Shown here: positions 1 through 10,982 of the stretch, in pieces
Position numbering within the stretch: position 1 is the stretch's first letter
Layout of the letters: each line of letters starts with the position of its first letter
Assembly: GCA_028571685.1 (NCBI GenBank)
Contig: CM053142.1
Location: 127,154,796 to 127,218,795 of the forward strand
Origin: Heterohyrax brucei
Lineage: Eukaryota > Chordata > Mammalia > Hyracoidea > Procaviidae
Length of the DNA: 64,000 nucleotides
Direction of reading: 5' to 3'
Notes under the pieces: model-generated
Databases searched by the model: none
Seen by the model: the letters and a program-made list of their open reading frames with translations, nothing else
What the model was told of the DNA's origin: nothing
Program-made: the position numbers and the translations under genes

Positions 1-150
1 TGCTGTCGAGTCGATTCCGACTCATAGCAGTCCTATGGGACAGAGTAGAACTGCTCCATGGAGTTTCCAGGGAGCACCTGGCAGATTCGAATGGCTTGCT
101 TTCTGGTTAGCAAACATAGCACTTAACCCACTATGCCACCAGGGTTTCCA
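1..150 (-). repeat. AfroSINE, short form
   Basis: Antisense copy running from the tail (GTCGAGTCGATTCCGACTC) to the head (CCACCAGGGTTTCC). The extreme tail is cut by the window start. Confidence 0.92.
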
Positions 151-527
151 TTCAACATTTGGTTTTCATTAAATTCTGTTAAGCATATGTTGTAGAAATT
201 GATACAGAAATTTGAATAAAAAAATAACTGAATCCTTAAACGTCTGATGTATTTGATCTGTTGTATACCCTGGTGGAGAGAAATGCCTGTGAGTCCAGTT
301 ATTCCACATAGGTAACGGTCTTAGGGTTTCAAGAGTGAATAATTTTCACTCCTTGTGTTTATACATTCTGAATCCTTTGTCATATTTTAAGGCTTAACCA
401 TAGAGTGTGTTGGTCAAATAGTGTACTTAAGGAAATAGTTCTACTTTGAGTAATAATTTAACCAGAAGATTGTAGGTTATATGTGACAGTAAACTTTAAT
501 AAGCATTTATTAGTTACCACATATAAT

Positions 528-692
528 AGGAAACCCTGATGGCACAGTAGTTAAGAAGTATAACTGCTAAGCAAGAGGCCAACAATTCAAATCTACCAGG
601 TCCTCCTTGGAAACACAATGAGAGTACTTCTACTCTGTCCTATAGGGTCACTATGAGTCAGAATCAACTTGATAGCAATGTTTTTTTGTTCA
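528..692 (+). repeat. AfroSINE, short form, with target-site duplication
   Basis: Sense copy flanked by an exact direct repeat ACATATAATA at 519-528 and 693-702. This marks a target-primed insertion whose flanks have not changed since. Confidence 0.93.
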
Positions 693-845
693 ACATATAA
701 TAAGCTGGCCTTTCCAATAGTTCCTGATCATTTGTTTTTTGAAATTGTTTTCATTAAAAACACCTCTGGATCGGTCTGACTTGCCATCGTTTTGGTTAGC
801 AGTCAGTGCGTAACTGCTTGTGCTCCTTAACCAACCTAACCCAAA

Positions 846-994
846 CGTACTGCCATCAAGTTGATTCTGACTCAGCAATCCTATAGGACAGTGTAGAACT
901 ACCCTACAGAATTTTCAAGGAGTGCCTGGCAAATTCAATCTGATAACCTTTCAGTTAGATGTAGTGCTTAACCACTCTTCCACTGGGATTTCCT
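846..994 (-). repeat. AfroSINE, short form
   Basis: Antisense copy from CTGCCATCAAGTTGATTCTG to CCACTGGGATTTCC. Confidence 0.9.
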
Positions 995-1071
995 TGTGCT
1001 GCTTAAGGACTCCCTTATTTTTATTAAATAAATCAGTCAAATACCCAGTCTCAGCCACTTAATTGGTAAAA

Positions 1072-1272
1072 ATAGGGCGTTGGATCAGATGATTTCCAAA
1101 CACAGCTGCTAACTGAAAGGGTGGTACTTTGAACTCACCAACCAGTCGGTAAGAGAAAAGACCACATATGCTCCCATGAAAAGAATAGCCTAGGGAACTC
1201 TGAGACAATTCTCCTTTGTCCTGTGTAACCATTATGAGTAGGAAGTAACCTGACAGCACACAGCAGCAAAGC
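1072..1272 (+). repeat. AfroSINE, long form, diverged
   Basis: Sense copy with AGCTGCTAACTGAAAGGGTG near the head and an added internal segment. The tail reads ATGAGTAGGAAGTAACCTG and ends in a CAGCAGCAAAG tract. Confidence 0.75.
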
Positions 1273-1619
1273 TTTTTCCAGTTCCAAGGGTTCTACCTTT
1301 GAACTGCACTACCAAGATTATTCAAGGGTCAGCTAGCAGTTAGATTTCTTGTGCCACAGGTGATATGATCATGACAACTCACCAAATAGAAAATAGAGAT
1401 GCAGAATAGATTGTCACATAATTGCTGTTTAAAAAAATGTTTAGCTACAAAAGACCGAATTTTTGTAGAAAAATTGAATATAAAACTGTGAAGCAAAAAA
1501 ATCAGTGGATATTATACCCCTTTCCTCCTAGTGTTATCTTTCACCCCAATATGTTTCTGTAATAGATCCTCCAGGACTTTCTTAATATTTTCCATGTAAA
1601 TACATTTCTATATATATTT

Positions 1620-2085
1620 TCATTCAACAATGAAGTGTCTGTTGTGTGCCAAGCACCGTTTTAACAAAAGGGATATGTGGGGAACAGGACAGATGAAATC
1701 CTTCTTCCTGTGGAGTTTACATTCTGGAGACGAAGGTGGACACTGAACAAGTAAACAAATAAGAATTTCAAATAGTGATAGAGGCTAAGCCAAGGTAATG
1801 ATAGTAACTTTTGGGGGTTGTTGGGGAGGGTTGTGTAATGATACATACAGGTGGGCAGGCTTCTCTGAGGAGGTGATATTTGAACTGAGACCTGAATGAC
1901 CTAAAGAAACTGTTTGTTGACTATTGGAGATGAGCATTCTAGGCAGAAATTAACAACAAATCAAAACCTTGAGAGAAGAACAAGCTTGATGTGTTAAAGG
2001 ATTACAGAGAATGCCTTATGCAGCTAGAGCATAGTGAACTGAAGTGATGAAGTTAAACAGTAGAGAGGTCAATTAATAATGACCT
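1620..2085 (-). repeat. L2 LINE fragment
   Basis: Contains TTCATTCAACAATGAAGTGT, GTGTGCCAAGCACCGTTT and TGAGGAGGTGATATTTGAAC, the reverse complement of typical L2 3' segments. Old and diverged. Confidence 0.6.
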
Positions 2086-2708
2086 AAACGCCTGATGAAT
2101 ATTATCTTAGGTAATTTCATGCTATTCATTTTCTGCAACTTTTTTTTTCACTTAGTATCATAAGTGCGTTTTCATCTAATTTTGAGTACAAAGGGATAAC
2201 TTAAAAATCTCACTTCCCATTGGTTGTAATTTTAAAAAAAGGTAAAAGCTTTGCCATCCTAAAAATGTTCTTCAACTCTCTGTTCTCCTCTATCTGCTAT
2301 TCTTACACAAGCTTGCAACTAACTCCCTCTATTTCCTTTTCTTTGCCAACCATTGCTCTGTAACTCTGCTTCTATTACCAATTATTCAATTGTTAAAATA
2401 CAGAGGAAATTAAAAGCTGTTAACTTTACCTCTCTCATATATGCAGTGACACTGACAACTCCCTTCGTGAAACCCTCCTTTCTGAACTTCTGGGTGGTCA
2501 CTCTCCTAGTTTTCCTTTGTGACTTTTTGCCTGGGCTTTAAGTATTGATGTTCTCTAGAACTCTATTTTTGCCTCTGTCACTGTGAATACAGCTTTCTTA
2601 GGCAGTTTCATCAATTCTACAGGCAAAAGTGAATGGACATTGTATGCCTAGTACCTCTCAATTTTGTATTTTTAGCTTAGATTTCTTTCCTGAGTTCTAG
2701 ATGTATTT

Positions 2709-2870
2709 GGAAACCCTGGTGATGTAGGAGTTAAGTGCTATATCGGCTAACCAAAAGGTCAGCAGTTTGAATCTGCTAGATACTCCTTGGAAACTCTATG
2801 GAGCAGTTCTGCTCTGCCCCATATGGTACTGTGAGGCAGAATTGACTCAGTGGCACTGCGTTTGGTTTTG
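2709..2870 (+). repeat. AfroSINE, short form
   Basis: Sense copy starting GGAAACCCTGGTGATGTAGG and ending GCGTTTGGTTTTG. Confidence 0.92.
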
Positions 2871-3079
2871 GATTTAGACAGTATCTTCTGGGTGTACCAC
2901 AAGTACCAACAGTATCTGTTCTCATGATTTTGCCTCATCCTTTTCTTTTCTTTTTTCCATCCGTTCCCTGTTTTAGTTAATGACACCTGTATCCACCCAG
3001 AGCTGAAAACAGAAACCTTGGAGACCCCAAGAGTTCTTCCTTTCCTTCACCTTCCTACCTACCCATGCGCCTGCTCACT

Positions 3080-3213
3080 GCTGTTGAGTGAATTCTGACT
3101 ATTAGTGACCTTAAGTCAGAGTAGAGTTGTCCCATAGAGTTTCCAAGGGCACCTGATGGATCTGAGTTGCCAACCTTTTGGTTAGTAGGCATAGCACTTA
3201 ATCACTATGCTAC
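3080..3213 (-). repeat. AfroSINE, short form, head truncated
   Basis: Antisense copy with TTGAGTGAATTCTGACTATT at the tail side and TAATCACTATGCTACC at the head side. The final CAGGGTTTCC is missing. Confidence 0.85.
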
Positions 3214-3684
3214 CTTCCTACCAGTGGGTGTAATGAATTACCAAGTCCTATAGTTCTATCTCCTGCATCTCTCTCTCTCTTTTTTTTAATTTCCTGTGTA
3301 TCTTTTGAATTAATCTTTTTCTCTCCATTGCCACCACTGTAGATTACTCTCTTGCTTGAATTGTTTCAATAAGCTCCTAACAGGTGTTCCTGTTTCTAGG
3401 CAGCAGCTCTTTGGGTCTGTTTTTCACTACAAGGGAAATATTTCTAAAACATAATAAATGCAGTCATCTACTATCTGTCTTGAAATTACCAAATGACTTT
3501 TCCTTACTTTTTGTATAAAAATCTTAACTTCTTGGCTGAACTGTTCATGATCTGCCTATGCTTGCCTTTCTGGGTCTGTTTCTTCTCATTCTCATCTCTT
3601 TGAAAACATTTTACCTTCTGGAAGAGTGAACTACATGGTTTTTGCTGAAAAGGTCATCAAATTTTGTGGGTCTCTGTCTTTGCA

Positions 3685-3836
3685 CAGAAATCCTGGTGGC
3701 ATAGTGTTTAAGTGAAATGGCTGATAACCAAAAAGTCTACAGTTCAAATCTACCAAGTGCTCCTTGGAAATTTTATGGGGCAGTTCTCTTTCCTGTAGAA
3801 TCTCTCTGAGTCAGAGTCAATGGCAGTGATTTTTTT
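3685..3836 (+). repeat. AfroSINE, short form
   Basis: Sense copy from GAAATCCTGGTGGCATAGTG to GGCAGTGATTTTTTTCC. Inserted in old L2 sequence. Confidence 0.9.
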
Positions 3837-4089
3837 CCTTTCTTTGCCCTCTCTACTATCCGGGTTATAGTCATTCTTATAAATTAGGTACCCCCACGCA
3901 TGCATTATCTCTGGACCTTGTCTCTTACTCTCTACTCTTTCCTTCCCAAATTTGATCCATCATACTCTGCTCAAATAAAATCTTGGGCATTTATTATAGC
4001 AGAGTATTGTGTATGTCCATCCTACCAGATAGGTTACAGCTCATTGAGATAATCTTTCTTTAGTAGGAAAATGCAAGAGTAAAGACTCC

Positions 4090-4255
4090 ACTAATTTCTC
4101 AGCTGGAGTCTCAGCTCACTGTCTTTTACCTGCTGCTGTGACTTTAACTACAGACTCAGTTGCCTCATTAAAAATGAAGATAATCTTTCCTCAGGGTTGC
4201 TTTGCACATGAAGTGAGATCTTATACAGGAAGTGTGTAGCATTATTGTTAAACAT
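4090..4255 (+). repeat. MIR SINE fragment
   Basis: Diverged MIR with TGCTGTGACTTTAACTACAG, TTGCCTCATTAAAAATGAAG and a partner of GTTGTGAGGATTAAATGAG. Confidence 0.5.
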
Positions 4256-4559
4256 GAAATCATTTAATAGATGGAATTCATGTTTGTGTCCTGGACACAA
4301 ATTTATTATTTGGTAAATATTTGTTGGATAACTAATATGATATTAGGTACCCCCATGCATTCATTAACTCATTGTCTATCTCAGTAGTTGGTACTTACTC
4401 AGTACCTTACTTAATATTCAGATACTGGTAAAGATACGAAAGAAATCTGATTCCTGCAGAAACTTGCCATTTGTTAACAGCTGTCTGAAATGGTTAAGAA
4501 ACTTGTAAGATAGTACGTGATAAGTATGGCCTTTTCATAAAAGAGAAGAATTTGCCAGT

Positions 4560-5295
4560 CTCAAATTACAGAAAGCCCTGGATTCCAAGTGTGGACTTTA
4601 TTCTGTAGATAGATCAATGGGACTCCATGGAAATTTTTAAGCAAAGGACTTTGTTGTTATGTTGTCAAGTCGGTTTTCGACTCACAGCAACCTCATGTGA
4701 CAGTGTAACTGCCCATAGGGTGTTCTAGGCAGTAATCTTCAGAGGAGCAGACCACTGGTATGGGTACCACACAGGAATGGCTAGGTGGGTTTAAACCAAC
4801 AGGTGGTTCCTTTCAGTCAGCAGACCCTTCTTCACTATTGCGTTACCGCGGCTCCTCAGCACAGGACAGCATGATCAAATGAGTAGAAGAAACAGGTGGT
4901 GGTAGAGATAATGGAGTGACAGAGTTTCAGGGAAGGTGTGGAACTGTGAGAACCTGAAGGAGGCTGATAACTGTGGGGATGGGCTGTAGGATCTGTGTAT
5001 GAGAGAAGATGTTTGAAGAAAGAAAGATCCTGCTTGGTGGCTGGATATAGAGAAAAAAGGAAAAGTTATTTCCCTTATTCTGTGGTCTTAGTCTGGATAA
5101 CTGAGACAGTGGTGATACTATTGACAGATGTTAGAAATGTTAAAGAGAGATCTTGCTGTAATAGAGAAAATGAGATTAGTTGGGGCTTTGAGTGGTTTAA
5201 GTGGAAACATCTTTTAGGCTATTGTAGGTATATGATTGGACTGAAGGTGAGACGGGAGAGATTAGTGCTTGATGTGAGTGCTGTTTACTAAAGGA
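4560..5295 (-). repeat. L2 LINE fragment split by an AfroSINE
   Basis: Segments at 4575-4650 (TGGACTTTATTCTGTAGATA) and 4860-5290 (GCTGATAACTGTGGGGATGG) are old L2-type sequence on both sides of a SINE at 4651-4858. The open frame at 4995-5291 lies in this repeat and is not a gene. Confidence 0.5.
4651..4858 (-). repeat. AfroSINE, long form
   Basis: Antisense copy with the long-form internal segment (CAGTAATCTTCAGAGGAGCA). Ends TTACCGCGGCTCC at the head. Confidence 0.88.
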
Positions 5296-5328
5296 ATAGA
5301 TACATTTTAAATATTTGTTTCTCCCTTT

Positions 5329-5492
5329 AGGAAACCCTGGTGGCCTAATGGGTTAAGCACTAGTCTGCTAACCAAATAGGTAGGTAGTTCAAATCTGCTA
5401 GGCGCTCCTTGGAAACTATGGGGTGGTTCTGCCCTGACCTCTGGGGTCTCTGAGTCAGACCCAACTGAACGGCAGTGGGGTTTTTTTTTTTT
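5329..5492 (+). repeat. AfroSINE, short form
   Basis: Sense copy from AGGAAACCCTGGTGGCCTAA to GGCAGTGGGG followed by a T run. Confidence 0.93.
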
Positions 5493-5865
5493 AAAGTCAA
5501 GACCAAGTGTTACAAAATGGTACATAGTTTATTTATTTTGTTTCTTTACTTTTTCAGGTAATGTGCTAACCAGTCCAGAGCTTGATATCTAAAATGAACA
5601 TAGAGATAAGGTTTCTAAAGAGTGTTAGTTGCTCCCATTCTTGAAGATTGAAAACTGACTGTTATGTGTGAAGTTTCTCAGTGTTAACTATTTTTTAAGA
5701 AGAAAAGAATTCAAAATTCTTAGATTTGTTAGAATATTCTTCGGAACCACCAAGAAAACCTGTGCTGTCAAAAGTGTTACAAAAGGATACTGTAGTTTAA
5801 TTTTTTTTTTTTCCCCACAAATAATTAGGCCAACCAAATGGTTTACAGCCTGGTATCTAAAATAA

Positions 5866-6029
5866 GGAAACCCTGGTGAGGGAGTAGTTAAGTGTTACAT
5901 CTGCTAACCAAAAGGTCGGCAGTTCAAGTTCAGCCAGGTGCTCTTTGAAAACTCCATGGGGCAGTTCTGCTCAGTTCTATAGGGTTGCTATGAGTCAGCA
6001 TCGACTCAATGGCTCTGGGTTTTTTTGGG
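5866..6029 (+). repeat. AfroSINE, short form
   Basis: Sense copy with AACCAAAAGGTCGGCAGTTC and ATCGACTCAATGGCTCTGGG. Confidence 0.93.
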
Positions 6030-6239
6030 TAAAAATATTCATGGGGACCACACAGAAAGCCCAGTGCCATCGAGTTGCTTCCAGTTCATAGCAGTCAGTG
6101 GTTTGTACATCTCTGTTTGATGTTTTAAGAAATTAAAGCTTACTCTATTCATTTGAAAAGTATCTCTAGGATAATTGTGAATAAAAAAATCATTAGAGTG
6201 TAAACTTATGAATCCCCATAAGCACATCACGGAACTTAG

Positions 6240-6600
6240 TGTAAGGAGGTAGTGCCATAGTTATCAGAGCTTGTATTGTTAATGAGGCAGAGCTGAGTTT
6301 GACTATTGGCTCTTCTACTTGCTAGCTTTTTTGCTAAAGTATAGTTACTTAGGAAACCCTGGTGGCATAGTGAGTTAAGTGCTATGACTGCTAACCAAAA
6401 GGTCGGCAGTTTATATCTGCTGAGTGTTCCTTGGAATCCATGGAACAGTTCTACTCTGACCTGTAGAGTCGCTATGAATCAGGCTGACTCAAAGGCAGTG
6501 AGTTTTTTAGTTTTTATTTTTGGTGGTTATTTAACCACTGTAAATCTGTATGTTCATGTGTAAAATAGATTTAAATGAAATTTTATGAAATAATGCATCT
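6240..6600 (+). repeat. MIR SINE split by an AfroSINE
   Basis: MIR left part 6245-6350 (ending AAGTATAGTTACTT) and right part 6521-6620 (TTTAACCACTGTAAATC, GTGTAAAATAGATTTAAATG). The AfroSINE sits exactly in the MIR stretch that usually reads AAGTTACTTAACCTCT. Confidence 0.65.
6351..6520 (+). repeat. AfroSINE, short form, inside MIR
   Basis: Sense copy from AGGAAACCCTGGTGGCATAG to AGGCAGTGAGTTTTTTAG. The flanks GTTACTT and GTTATTT look like a decayed target-site duplication. Confidence 0.93.
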
Positions 6601-6634
6601 ATAGCACTTAGCCTAGTACATGATACATTGTGGT

Positions 6635-6835
6635 AATAATAACAGGTAACTAACTCTGTGTCACACTATGTGCCACACACTGAGCTGAACAATTGTAGTT
6701 TAACCCTCATGGTTTGGTGCTTACCTGCTTTTATTAAGAAATTTGGTAGCACCAAACTTGCCCAGGGTCATATAAGTGGAGGCAGTAATTGAACTCCTGT
6801 AGTGGCTCTTAACCACTCTGCTAGATTCTGTCTCC
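6635..6835 (-). repeat. MIR SINE fragment
   Basis: CACTATGTGCCACACACTGA, CTTGCCCAGGGTCATATAAG and TTGAACTCCTGTAGTGGCTC are MIR-type motifs. A 30-bp foreign-looking stretch interrupts the middle. Confidence 0.65.
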
Positions 6836-7064
6836 GTATGTATATGTGGACTCAGTATATGTTTTCTACTATAAATATTGTTATTATCCAAAAACTTGAG
6901 GATATTAATTTGTGAAGTAGAACAATGAATGAAATTATAAAGATGGCAAGGATAATCTTTGAAATGTCACAACATCAGGACAAATAACAAAATATAAATT
7001 TGTACCACCTCACACAACCTTTTAGGAATTCCTTGAAACTGTTTATCCTTACTAAAGGTTTTAA

Positions 7065-7100
7065 GGAAACCCTGGTGGCATAGTGAGTTAAGTGCTATGA
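7065..7100 (+). repeat. AfroSINE head fragment, 3' part missing
   Basis: Only the first 36 nt of the SINE are present. They match the head of the copy at 6351, then stop. Loss of the tail points to a later deletion, because target-primed copies normally lose the 5' end. Confidence 0.75.
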
Positions 7101-7497
7101 GTTAAGTTAGGGGGGCATTTGCTATAATATAAACTGCAATTTATAGAATATGTAAAACTAGTACGTATGATACTACTTCTAATTTTTAAAAGATTTATAG
7201 TCTCTAAACTGATGGGGAGAGTGGTCGTCTGATACATATTACCACTTTAAAACTTAGTTTTTTATTGTTAATTTTCAAAATATAGACCTTGGTACTCCAG
7301 GTTTTGCTCCGTTGAACTAAACTTTACGTGTATTCCTCCTTTAAACTTACACTTATTGAATGACATGTTCTGCAATTCCAGTGACACTTTAAAAACTTCA
7401 TGATTCCTGAACAGCAATATGAAATTTTAAACTTAGCATCTTCATGCTAATCAATTATTGTATATTAACTTTTTCAATGAAAAAATATATAAGTAAA

Positions 7498-7562
7498 GCC
7501 AAGCCAAGTCAAGTGCCGTCGGTTGGAGCCGACTCATGAAAAGCCCGCCAAGCCAAGTGCCA
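7498..7562 (-). repeat. AfroSINE tail-only fragment, doubled
   Basis: GCCAAGCCAAGTCAAGTGCC and TTGGAGCCGACTCAT are the last 40 nt of a SINE tail. A second partial tail (CGCCAAGCCAAGTGCC) follows. The GCCAAGCC ending differs from every full-length copy in the window. Confidence 0.7.
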
Positions 7563-7626
7563 AAAGGAAGCTTATATAATCTCAGTGCAAAAAGAGATAT
7601 TTAATCTGGTTTATAAATAGCTTGCA

Positions 7627-7832
7627 GTCCTTGGGTAGTATAAGTGGTTTGTAATTGGCTGCTAACCTAAAGATTGGTGATTAGAACCCACCGTGGAAGA
7701 AGGTCCTAGTGATCTGTTTCCAGAAAGAATATAGTGAAGAAAACCCTATGGAGCAGGTCTCCTCTGTAATACATTACTCTGTAACACGTGCGTTACCACA
7801 AGTCAGAATTGACTCCTAGGCAATGTTTTTTT
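7627..7832 (+). repeat. AfroSINE, long form, diverged
   Basis: Sense copy with TTGGCTGCTAACCTAAAGAT, the long-form segment GTGATCTGTTTCCAGAAAG, and tail AAGTCAGAATTGACTCC. Confidence 0.8.
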
Positions 7833-7857
7833 TAAAAATAAGTAGTCTGGAATATAA

Positions 7858-7937
7858 ATATATACATGTTACATATATATACATATATACATACAAATGT
7901 ATACATACATATGCATGTATATACACATACTCCGACA
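7858..7937. repeat. AT-rich TATACA/CATA simple repeat
   Basis: Imperfect ATATACATACATATG repeats about 80 bp long, directly before the mariner's left end. Confidence 0.85.
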
Positions 7938-9172
7938 TACACACAAGTTCTGACTGTTAAGTTTGTGAACTTGCTGCCATGTGCTTACATTGGCAGCACT
8001 CTACAAACAACTCAGTAAGGGTTCATAACTTTGTTGTATCAGTGTCTCATGGCTGTGTTTGTGTTAGCAGTACCTTGCTGAGTAATGTTGATTATTGTCA
8101 TTGCATGTTTTTGTGTGCCATCACAAGAATGTTGGAGCTTGATTCAGAGCAATGAACATTCAGTTTCTTGTCAAACTTGACAAGAGTGGAAGTGAAATCA
8201 GAGACATGTTAGTCCAAGTTTATGGGAATAATGCCATGAAGAAAACAGTAGAGTACAAATGGATAGAAATGTTTTTCTGAGGGATGAGAAAGTGTCACTG
8301 ATGAAGAGAGATCAGGGCATCCAGTAACAAGCAGAACTGACAAAAACATTGCAAAAATTTGTCAAACTGTGCATCAGAATCATCAGCTGACTGAGAAGCA
8401 TAGCAGACCAAGAAAGCATCCATAGAGAAACAGGAAAATCTTGACTGAAAATCCTGACATGAGAAAGGTGTGTGCAAAAATGGTTCCAAAGGAGCTCACC
8501 TGTGAACAAAAAGCAGAGAAGAGTCAAAGTTTGCAAAGACCTTTTGGAGATCCAAGATGATATTTTGGGCTGTGTTATCACTGGTGATGAAACAATCGCG
8601 AAAGTTCCATTAGTCCAAATCAAAGGTCAAAAATAATGTTGCTAACCTTTTTTGATGTCAGAGGGATTGTTCATTATGAATTTGTACCAATTGGACAGTT
8701 AATCAAGTATACAGTTTGGAAGTGCTGAAAAGGCTGTGTGAAAAAGGTAGACAAAAACAACCTGAAATTTTTGCTAACACCTCACAGCGCTTGCATCACG
8801 ACGATGCGCCAGCTCACATAGCACTGTCTATGTTGGAGTTTTTAGCCAGTAAACAATTAACTGTATTGGAGCACTCTCCCTACTCATCTAATTGGCCTGT
8901 AATGACTTTTGTCTTTACCCAGAGATAAAGGAAATATTGAAAGTAAGATATTTTGATGACTTTCAGGACATCAGGGATAATACGACAACAGCTTTGATGG
9001 CCATTCCAGAAAAAGAGTTCCAGAATTGCTTTAAAGGGTGGCTTAGTTACTGGCACAGGTGCATAGTTTCCCAAGGGGAGTATTTCAAAGGTGACTGTAA
9101 TGATATTCAGGAATGAGGTATCTAACATTTTTTCTAGGATGAGTTGGTGAATTTAATTGTCAGACCTCGTAT
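7938..9172 (+). mobile_element. Mariner transposon (Tc1/mariner), near full length, dead
   Basis: About 1.23 kb. The left inverted repeat reads TGACTGTTAAGTTTGTGAAC and the right one ends TTAATTGTCAGACCTCGTA. The transposase frame opens at 8153 (MNIQFLVKLDKSGSEIRDML) and is broken by stops and frameshifts. The first catalytic aspartate survives in ITGDET and the second in HDDAPAH. The third, which lies 35 residues further on in related copies (APND), is lost here (WPVMTF). Its ends match the two composite elements at 34.0 and 52.0 kb. Confidence 0.93.
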
Positions 9173-10019
9173 GAGCTGTGCAATTTTTGGCTGACGGGTG
9201 GGTGAACCTCAGGTGTGACTTCATTACTGAGGTGAAAATTGTCCGAGAGTCGTACTCTCAGAGTTTCTCCGGTCTCTGTCAGGCCAGCAAGTCTGGTCTT
9301 TTTTTTTTTTTTTTTGAGTTGGAGTTTTGTTCTATATTTTTCTTCAGCTCTGTCCAGAACCCTCTGTTGTGATTCCTGTCAGAGTAGTCAGCAGTGGTAG
9401 CTGAGCACCGTCTAGTTGTCTAGTTATACTGGATACAGTCTGCTGGAAACCATTGTGTAGATGGATCCATTAGTCCTTTGTACTAAACTTTCCCTTCTTT
9501 CTTTAGTTCTCTTCATTCTTCCTTGCTCCTGAAGGAATAAGATCAGTACAGTAGAGTGTCCTAGATGGCTGCTTGCAGGCTTTTAAGATCTCAGATGTTA
9601 CTCACTAAAATAGAATGTCAAACATGTTCTTTATAAACTTTGTTATGCTAAATGTCAAGCTTTGTGTTCCACAAGACTGGTTCCCACATCCCTCAACCCA
9701 GCAACTCAATCCCTCAGGGAGTTTGGGTGTATCTATGGAGTTTCTATGACTTTACCTTGTGCAAGTTGTGCTGGCTTCTCCAGTAGTGTGTACTGTATAA
9801 CCCTTCATCAGAGTTACCAGTTATCTATTGACTAGTGTTTTTCCATTCCCACCCCTCCTCTCATTTGTAGCCATCAGGGATAACTTCTGTCTGTGTGTAA
9901 ACCTTTTCATGAGTTTTCACTGTAGTGGTCTTACACAACACCTGCCCCTCTGTGATTGACTGATTTTCAGAGATATAATGAACTCAGATTTTCTCCGTGT
10001 TATGAGATGACCTCTAGTT

Positions 10020-10310
10020 TTACCAGCACCATCTGCTGAAAAGATTGTCCTTTCCGCATTTGATGGACTTTGGTCCCTTGTCAAAGATCAGGTGACCATA
10101 GGTGGATGGATTTACATCTGGGTTCTCAGTTCTGTTCCACTGGTCAGTGTATTTGTTATTGTAGTAGTACCAGGCATCTTTGTTTCTGAGGTATGTCTCT
10201 TGGAAATAACATATTGATAGATCCTGTTTTTTTATGCATTCTGTCACTCTGTCTCTCTGTGGGTGCATTTGGGCCATTTACATTCAATGTTAATTGTTGG
10301 TAGGTGTGAG
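10020..10310 (-). pseudogene. L1 ORF2 remnant: endonuclease start joined to C-terminal segment
   Basis: The frame at 10,020-10,277 reads [20 protein letters not shown] (endonuclease start) and then [15 protein letters not shown] and FSRWCW (C-terminal part). The reverse transcriptase in between is absent. The junction lies after LRNKD, and one open frame crosses it. Upstream, [13 protein letters not shown] is in a neighbouring frame, so there is also a frameshift. Confidence 0.82.
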
Positions 10311-10941
10311 TATTGCTGTCATGTTGTCGTGTTTTTTTGTTTGTTTGTTTGTTTTGTGTGTTGCTGACATTTTCTTTGTTCCTCTTGATCTCTAGTGCTG
10401 AATTTCTTTGGTTGAGGATTTCTTTTTCATTTCTTTTGTTTTTGTAGATTTTGTTTTTATTGAGACTTTGTTTTCTTTCTTTATTTTGATGAGTAGGTTT
10501 ATTTACTTTCTTTGTGGCTACCTTGAAATTTACTCTTATGTTCTTAGATTTGAACAATAGTATGGCCTTGCCTTCTGCTCCATTAAAAAGTTCTATACAG
10601 ACACTGTTTATTCTCTTTTTTATTGTTCTGATGTTGTTGTCATTTATAGATTAATCTCTCTGGTTTCCTGTTATAATTCTTTTGGTTTTGGATAGTCCTT
10701 GAGAGTTCATTTCCTTAGTAGGCATCTAGCTGGTACAGTCTGTGACTTAGATTCAGGCCATGGCCATATGTCATTTGTTCTCAGAGTGAAGGACTCCCTT
10801 TAGTCATTGTAAGTTTAGTTTGGTATTTTCATATTTCCTTAACTTGTGTTTATCAGGAAATGTCTTAATTTTTGTCATCATATTTAAGTGAGAGTTTTGC
10901 AGGATATATTATTCTTGGTTGGCATTTTTTTTCTTTCAAGG

Positions 10942-10946
<5 letters not shown>

Positions 10947-10975
<29 letters not shown>
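10947..10975. repeat. (CA)n microsatellite
   Basis: Uninterrupted CA dinucleotides inside the L1 near the ORF1 3' end. Confidence 0.97.
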
Positions 10976-10976
<1 letters not shown>

Positions 10977-10982
10977 ATCCCA

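Larger units (their letters stand above)
2290..4020 (+). repeat. L2 LINE fragments interrupted by three AfroSINEs
   Basis: Pyrimidine-rich, L2-like sense sequence (ACTCTGCTCAAATAAAATCT, TTCATGATCTGCCTATGCTT) broken by SINEs at about 2709, 3080 and 3685. The outer limits are approximate. Confidence 0.5.
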
